Origin: Streptomyces coffeae
GTDB lineage: Bacteria; Actinomycetota; Actinomycetes; Streptomycetales; Streptomycetaceae
Assembly: GCF_016741875.1 (NCBI RefSeq)
Contig: NZ_JAERRF010000013.1
Coordinates: 151,032 to 215,031 of the forward strand
Direction: 5' to 3'
Length of the DNA: 64,000 nucleotides
Part shown: positions 60,024 to 64,000 of the stretch, in pieces
How positions within the stretch are numbered: position 1 is the first letter of the stretch
Layout of the letters: each line of letters starts with the position of its first letter
Notes under the pieces: model-generated
What the model was told of the DNA's origin: nothing
Database searches by the model: none
Seen by the model: only the letters and a program-made list of their open reading frames with translations
Position numbers and translations under genes: made by a program

Positions 60024-60799
60024 CCGCCACGCCGCCCGCGGGCGCCATCACCATCGCCGGGAAGTCCGTCTCCCGGCTCGGTTTCGGCACCATGCGCTTG
60101 ACCGGCCCCGGCATCTGGGGCGACCCCACCGACCGCGACACCGCGCTCAGCGTGCTTCGGCAGGCCGTGCACACCTACGGCATCACCCACATCGACACCG
60201 CGGACGCCTACGGCCCACACACCGTCGAGCACCTGATCCATGAGGCCCTGTACCCGTACCCGGAGCACGTGCTGATCGCCACGAAGGTCGGCCTGCTCCG
60301 TCCCGCCCCGAACGTGTGGGCGCCGCACGGCCACCCCGCCTACCTGCGGGCCTCCGTCGAAGCGAGCCTGCGTCGCCTGGGCGTCGAGCGCCTGGAAGTC
60401 TGCTACCTCCATCGCATCGACCCAGAAGTGCCAATCGCCGACCAACTCGCGGTGATGAAGGCCCTGCAGGCGGAAGGCAAGATCGGACACATCGGCCTGT
60501 CGAAGGTCACCCCCGAGGACATCCGATTGGTGAGCAAGGAGCTCACGATCGCGGCCGTGCAAAACGTTCTGAACATGACCGACCACTTCGACCCCGCGCT
60601 GGAGCTCTGCGGAGAGCTGGGCATCCCATACGTGCCCTACCGGCCGTTCGACGCCGGCACCCTGGCCCAGGCGCACGGAGTCGGCGCCCCGCTGCACTGG
60701 CTGCTCAACCTCGGCGATCACGTCGCCCCGATCCCCAGCACCAGCAAGCCACAGCATCTCGAACAGATCGTGGCCGCCGTGACGGGCGAGGCCCGCTGA
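60020..60799 (+). CDS. Aldo/keto reductase
   Basis: A 259-residue AKR with LGFGTMRLTG at strand 1, HIDTADAYG with the catalytic Asp/Tyr, IATKVGLLRP with the Lys, and EVCYLHRIDP with the His position. IPSTSKPQHLEQ is the cofactor-binding end. All four catalytic residues are present, so NADPH-dependent carbonyl reduction (or oxidation) is likely. ATG 60020 overlaps the kinase stop; its own stop overlaps the next start (TGATG). Distinct from the diverged AKR at 40605. Confidence 0.87.
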   Translation: MTATPPAGAITIAGKSVSRLGFGTMRLTGPGIWGDPTDRDTALSVLRQAVHTYGITHIDTADAYGPHTVEHLIHEALYPYPEHVLIATKVGLLRPAPNVWAPHGHPAYLRASVEASLRRLGVERLEVCYLHRIDPEVPIADQLAVMKALQAEGKIGHIGLSKVTPEDIRLVSKELTIAAVQNVLNMTDHFDPALELCGELGIPYVPYRPFDAGTLAQAHGVGAPLHWLLNLGDHVAPIPSTSKPQHLEQIVAAVTGEAR

Positions 60800-61338
60800 T
60801 GCCCATGATCACGGCACCAGTCATCCCCACCGCGCGCAGCGGCGCCCCGGTGCGGAAGACAGCCCCGTACGAGAATTGGAGACCGCCGGTCATCGGGGTG
60901 TCCTTACTCGTCCCCGTGGGACCTGACGCTCTCGTGGTCGCTGACCTACTCGGCAGCACAATGCTGCCCACCGGATGCGTGTACGACGGGCAGACGCCCG
61001 AGCAGGCAGCCCAGGACGTTCTTCGTGGCGCTCCAGACTGCCTCCCCCTCCTGCGTCGTGTCGCCCTGGCCTGGGCGCAGATGCGGCGCAGGAAGGTCAT
61101 CACGCACGTGCTGGCGACTGCGCCGATGACCCGCGAAGCCGTCGGGCACCTGACCTACCGCGACCCTCGGGCAGACATGCGCGTGCTGCCCACCATGCGC
61201 GTCCTCAATGAGCTCACCGAGGCAGGGAGACTACGGGCGCTGGTCGCGCTACAGGCCCTTGCCACCGGCGAGACCGCCTATATCGAAGGGGGAGTTGTGC
61301 GCCCCTCCGCACCCTCAAGCCTCACCCAGGGCCCGTGA
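60799..61338 (+). CDS. Nudix-like protein with a degraded Nudix box
   Basis: A 179-residue protein. GVSLLVPVGPDALVVADLLG and LPTGCVYDGQTPEQAAQDVL correspond in position to a Nudix fold strand and box, but the REUXEE glutamates are missing. HVLATAPMTREAVGHLTYRD follows as later strands. It probably binds, rather than hydrolyses, a nucleotide, or belongs to a different alpha/beta fold. ATG 60799 overlaps the AKR stop. The stop at 61336-61338 lies in a short GGGCCC-GTGA-GGGCCC hairpin. Confidence 0.5.
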   Translation: MPMITAPVIPTARSGAPVRKTAPYENWRPPVIGVSLLVPVGPDALVVADLLGSTMLPTGCVYDGQTPEQAAQDVLRGAPDCLPLLRRVALAWAQMRRRKVITHVLATAPMTREAVGHLTYRDPRADMRVLPTMRVLNELTEAGRLRALVALQALATGETAYIEGGVVRPSAPSSLTQGP

Positions 61339-61609
61339 GGGCCCCTCGGGAAGACGGCCTCACCGACTACGCCGCCATGACGCTCAGCCTCACGGTCGTC
61401 AAAACTCGCCCTGAGCGCACGTGAGCGCACTACTGCCAGTAGCGCACCCGCAGTTGGCTGATCGAACGGGACCGAGAGCCCGCCGTCGGGCACACGGCAC
61501 TCTTTCAGCCAATCGCCACCAAGATCCAGGCCCGGTGTCTCCGATGGGACCTGTCCGCACCCCATGGGACGCCGGGCCCCGACGTCGTCTGAAATCGAGC
61601 GCGTTCGAT

Positions 61610-62606
61610 TCCGGTACGGCGCCAGCAGTTCGTCGACATCGTCGGTGATCTTTTTGACGGCCTTAGGCCACTTCGTGCCGTAGGTCTTCTCGAACGCCGC
61701 GACGGCTTTGACCGCGTGGTCGCGGTCCTCGGCGTTGTAGATGTCCTGCAGCGCCTTTCGCGCGCCGGACTGGGCCGACTTCGGGATCGCGTTGAGCACA
61801 TTGGCCGTTTTGTGAACCCAGCACCGCTGGTGGCGGGCCTCGGGGAACACCTCTGCCAGGGCTTTCCAAAAGCCCAGTGCTCCGTCGCCGACCGCGAGGA
61901 CCGGAGCGCGCATTCCGCGCCGTGCGCAGTCACGCAGCAGGTCGGCCCAGGACTCGGCGGACTCGCGGTAGCCGCCGGCCATCGCGATCAGCTCCTTGGT
62001 GCCGTCCGCGCGCACGCCCATGACGACGAGCACGCAGGACTTCGTCTCGGCCAGGCGGATCCGCAGGTGGATGCCGTCGGCCCATACGTAGACGTAGTCC
62101 GTTGCCGACAGGTCGCGCTCGCCGAATGCCTGCTGATCGGCCTGCCACTGCGTCGTCAGCCGGGTGACCGTAGCGGGCGAGAGGCCGGCGGAGGAGCCGA
62201 GGAACTGCTCCAGAGCGGGCACGAAGTCACCCGATGACAGGCCGTGCAGGTAAAGCAAGGGCAGCACCTCGCTGATCTTCGGGGACTTGCGGGCCCAGGG
62301 CGGCTGGATCGCCGAGGAGAACCGCATGCGCTCCCTGGTCGTCTCGTCGACGCGCCTGTCATTGACCCGCGGGGCCTTGACCTCGATCACCCCGGCCGCG
62401 GTGGTGACCCTTCTCGGCTGGTGGTAGCCATTGCGCACGACCAGACGCCGCCCGGAATCGTCCCGTTGATCTGCCAACTCGGCTATGTAGGCGTTGACTT
62501 CGGCTTCCAGCGCGGCGGCCAGCATCCGTCGTGCACCCTCGCGGACGATCTCGTCAATCAGGGAGCCGTGTGGTGTCGTTCCGTCTTCGTTGACTACCGT
62601 GAGCAC
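61610..62606 (-). pseudogene. IS256-family transposase, C-terminally truncated
   Basis: GTG 62606 begins MLTVVNEDGTTPHGSLIDEI. The IS256 (Mutator-like) core is clear: AEVNAYIAELADQR, RNGYHQPRRVTTAAG, VYVWADGIHLRIRL (first catalytic Asp), APVLAVGDGALGFWKAL (second Asp) and CWVHKTANVLNAIPKS. Similarity ends at DDVDELLA near 61620, before the segment with the catalytic Glu and the NPIES motif. The frame runs on to 61278 in unrelated sequence. The enzyme must be inactive. Confidence 0.85.
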
Positions 62607-62735
62607 GGGCGTGCCTTCCCGACCGACGCGCCAACGTCGGCCTACTCGATGACCATCACAGGATCATTCGGGAAGGTACGCCCTTCGCGCGCCAACCCGA
62701 GGTTGATCCACAGGTCTTGAGCATTGCTCGCATCT
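61610..62735 (-). mobile_element. Truncated IS256-family insertion sequence
   Basis: The transposase gene starts at 62606; its upstream end near 62690-62735 carries a GTTGATCCACAGGTCTTGAG stretch like the terminal region of Streptomyces IS256 elements. The other end is missing: transposase similarity stops near 61615 and unrelated sequence follows. The element lies inside a broken dhaK. Target-site duplication cannot be seen because one end is lost. Confidence 0.65.
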
Positions 62736-62739
62736 ACGA

Positions 62740-63279
62740 CGCGCTGACCCATGTTTTCGAGGTGGGGCAATGACGCGCCTTGCGCTGCGAGGACGCCGAC
62801 GATCCTCTCCACGACAACGGCGGCAGCTGTGCCCCGTCGGCCGGGGCTGGTCTCCTGGGCAGGGAGGGCTGCGTCATCGTCGATTAGGACCATGGCGGCG
62901 TTGTGACCTTCTTCGGCGGCAATCTCTGCGGCGAGGCGGAATTTGATCACGTCACCGGTGTAGTTCATTACCAGGAACAGCACTCCTGCGCCGGTGTCAG
63001 CAAGAGTTGCTGCGGTGGCGATCTGGGTCTGCGGTGGGGGAGGCGAAAATGTCGCCGAGAACGGCTGGTAAGCATGCCTTCTCCGACGAATCTGGCATGC
63101 AATGGCTCATGTCCTGAGCCGCCTCCGGAAATCACAGCTTCTTTCCCTGCGGGCAGCGGTCTGCGTGGGAGGCATAGCCGGTGGGCGAGATCTACGCGGA
63201 CGATGTCGGAGTGGGCTTCAGAGAGCCCGGCGAGCATGTCGCCTACGACGCTGTCCGGGGAATTAAGAATCGTCTTCAT
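62740..63279 (-). pseudogene. dhaK: Dihydroxyacetone kinase subunit DhaK, broken
   Basis: ATG 63279 begins MKTILNSPDSVVGDMLAGLS and continues to AVISGGGSGHEPLHARFVGE, the N-terminal DhaK signature. After GMLT the reading passes through two frameshifts (AVLGDIFASPTAD in a second frame) and resumes as GVLFLVMNYTGDVIKFRLAA, DDDAALPAQ and LENMGQRVVDAS. The catalytic His of DhaK lies in the conserved GSGHEP region. The gene is cut at about 62740 where the IS256 end begins; the C-terminal third is lost. Confidence 0.85.
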
Positions 63280-63683
63280 GGTCGAGACCGTTCACGGCTG
63301 ATGCAGCGGGCTGCAGTGAGGCTGGCATGAGGGCAATCGCAGTGGCGATGTAAGACGCCACCACCAGCTCCGTTGCGGGTGCGAATGTTTCACGTAGACG
63401 ACACCGCAGAACCGTGAAGAGCGGAAGCCCGGGCACTTCGAGTTTGCGTGCACTGGCATGGAGCGAAAGCGGCTTATCGATGGGTGACGGTGGAGATTCA
63501 CGGCTGAACCGTCGAATCACAGTGAGCTGCATGAGGTTGGGGGAGTCACCCATAACCCTGGACGTGAAGGGGGAGGTTGCGATTGAGGTCGGGTGATTAC
63601 ACCCGAAGGTGTGATTCCGCTCTTGATGAATTCCACGGTGTTGTGGTCGCACCCTAATTGCGAACTGCGGCGGAGGTACTTTC
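63280..63683. other. Gap without a recognisable gene
   Basis: No supported gene. Frames are short and lack family features. The right end contains CGGGTGATTACACCCG (63592-63607), a small palindrome that could be an operator for the following genes. Confidence 0.4.
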
Positions 63684-63839
63684 ATGGCGCCCATCATTTT
63701 CGCGGTCGTGCTTCTTCTACCGTTTTCCATCACGAGCGCACCGATCGCGTTGGGTGTGGCCCGCGCATGGGTACAGCCTGGGCGCGGTCGTCATCGACGC
63801 GTCACTCGCCATTACGCGAGACGAGGGGTGCGGCGATGA
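63684..63839 (+). CDS. 51-residue single-pass membrane protein
   Basis: MAPIIFAVVLLLPFSITSAP then a second hydrophobic stretch to about residue 30 and an Arg-rich end (GRGRHRRVTRHYARRGVRR). GGAGG is 7 nt before ATG 63684. Its stop overlaps the start of the RsbW-like gene (ATGA), so the two are translationally coupled. Function unknown. Confidence 0.55.
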   Translation: MAPIIFAVVLLLPFSITSAPIALGVARAWVQPGRGRHRRVTRHYARRGVRR

Positions 63840-64000
63840 CTGGCGCTGCGGATGAGAGACAAGCCTCAGTGTGGCGGTGGAGTGGCCGTAGCGCCGAGGC
63901 TGCGGCGTCGGCCCGCGTAGCCCTGCGAAATGCTTTGGCCCAGTTGGGACTACCTGACGGGATGGTGTGCGATGTGACACGGGCGGCCTGGGAGCTGACC
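63836..64000 (+). CDS. RsbW-like ATP-binding protein (partial, runs off the window)
   Basis: The first 55 residues: MTGAADERQASVWRWSGRSA, then ASARVALRNALAQLGLPDGM and a DVTRAAWELT segment. This corresponds to the first helices of Streptomyces HATPase_c_2 anti-sigma/serine kinase-like proteins (R.AL...L...GLP......A.L..SEL). The ATP-binding motifs lie beyond the window end. Overlaps the small membrane protein gene by 4 nt. Confidence 0.6.
   Translation, partial: MTGAADERQASVWRWSGRSAEAAASARVALRNALAQLGLPDGMVCDVTRAAWELT

Overview
The window looks like chromosomal DNA of a Streptomyces or a close relative. The DNA is very GC-rich with strong third-position G/C bias, and GTG and TTG starts and ATGA/GTGA stop-start overlaps are common. 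It carries Streptomyces-type families: XRE-DUF5753/DUF397 pairs, DUF5999, DUF6415, a SAV2177-like methyltransferase and a MatAB-like polysaccharide pair. The species cannot be named from sequence alone.

Left part (about 1-26 kb), ordinary chromosomal genes. Two IPT/TIG surface-repeat proteins converge on an OtrA/TetM-type ribosomal protection GTPase that has an overlapping upstream leader peptide. Next come a TetR/NmrA-like reductase pair sharing an operator, a two-gene LigD module (polymerase and ligase) divergent from ku, a PLP desulfhydrase/deaminase, and a methyltransferase. A carnitine-type operon follows (BKACE, dehydrogenase, thioesterase) led by an XRE-TetR fusion regulator. Then come a hydrolase, a MarR/SDR pair with two palindromic operators, an ECF sigma factor with a membrane partner, and matA/matB-like genes for an extracellular aminosugar polymer. 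A frameshifted MmyB-type regulator stands opposite a quinol-monooxygenase-like gene.

Middle part (about 26-50 kb), an accessory and decaying region. It holds truncated XRE, transposase, integrase-like, terminase-like and prophage fragments, small membrane and zinc-ribbon proteins, and a large XRE/P-loop NTPase with twelve 32-residue repeats. There is an XRE/DUF397/methyltransferase module with a shared ATGCAAGTGCAT-like motif, and a cas-less type I-E-like CRISPR relic made of two oppositely oriented halves. A possible peptide-modification cassette encodes a 57-aa peptide, a JmjC/cupin oxygenase, an aldo/keto reductase and a convergent kinase. Then come a glycosyltransferase beside a broken UDP-sugar dehydrogenase, an inverted duplication of a 2H phosphoesterase, and a histidyl-tRNA synthetase gene with mutually exclusive leader hairpins and an unknown partner gene.

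Right part (about 50-64 kb). Two runs of + strand genes with many stop-start overlaps, separated by a strong hairpin, lead into the most striking locus, 53.3-61.3 kb: DUF5999, a double-wHTH GntR-like regulator, an EEP phosphohydrolase, an atypical thymidylate-synthase-fold enzyme, a nucleoside diphosphate kinase, a radical SAM enzyme, a DEDDh exonuclease, a P-loop nucleotide kinase-like protein, an aldo/keto reductase and a Nudix-like protein with a degraded Nudix box. Together they suggest synthesis or sanitation of a modified nucleotide. The locus ends at a truncated IS256-family element inserted in a broken dhaK, followed by a small membrane protein and the start of an RsbW-like ATPase that runs off the window.
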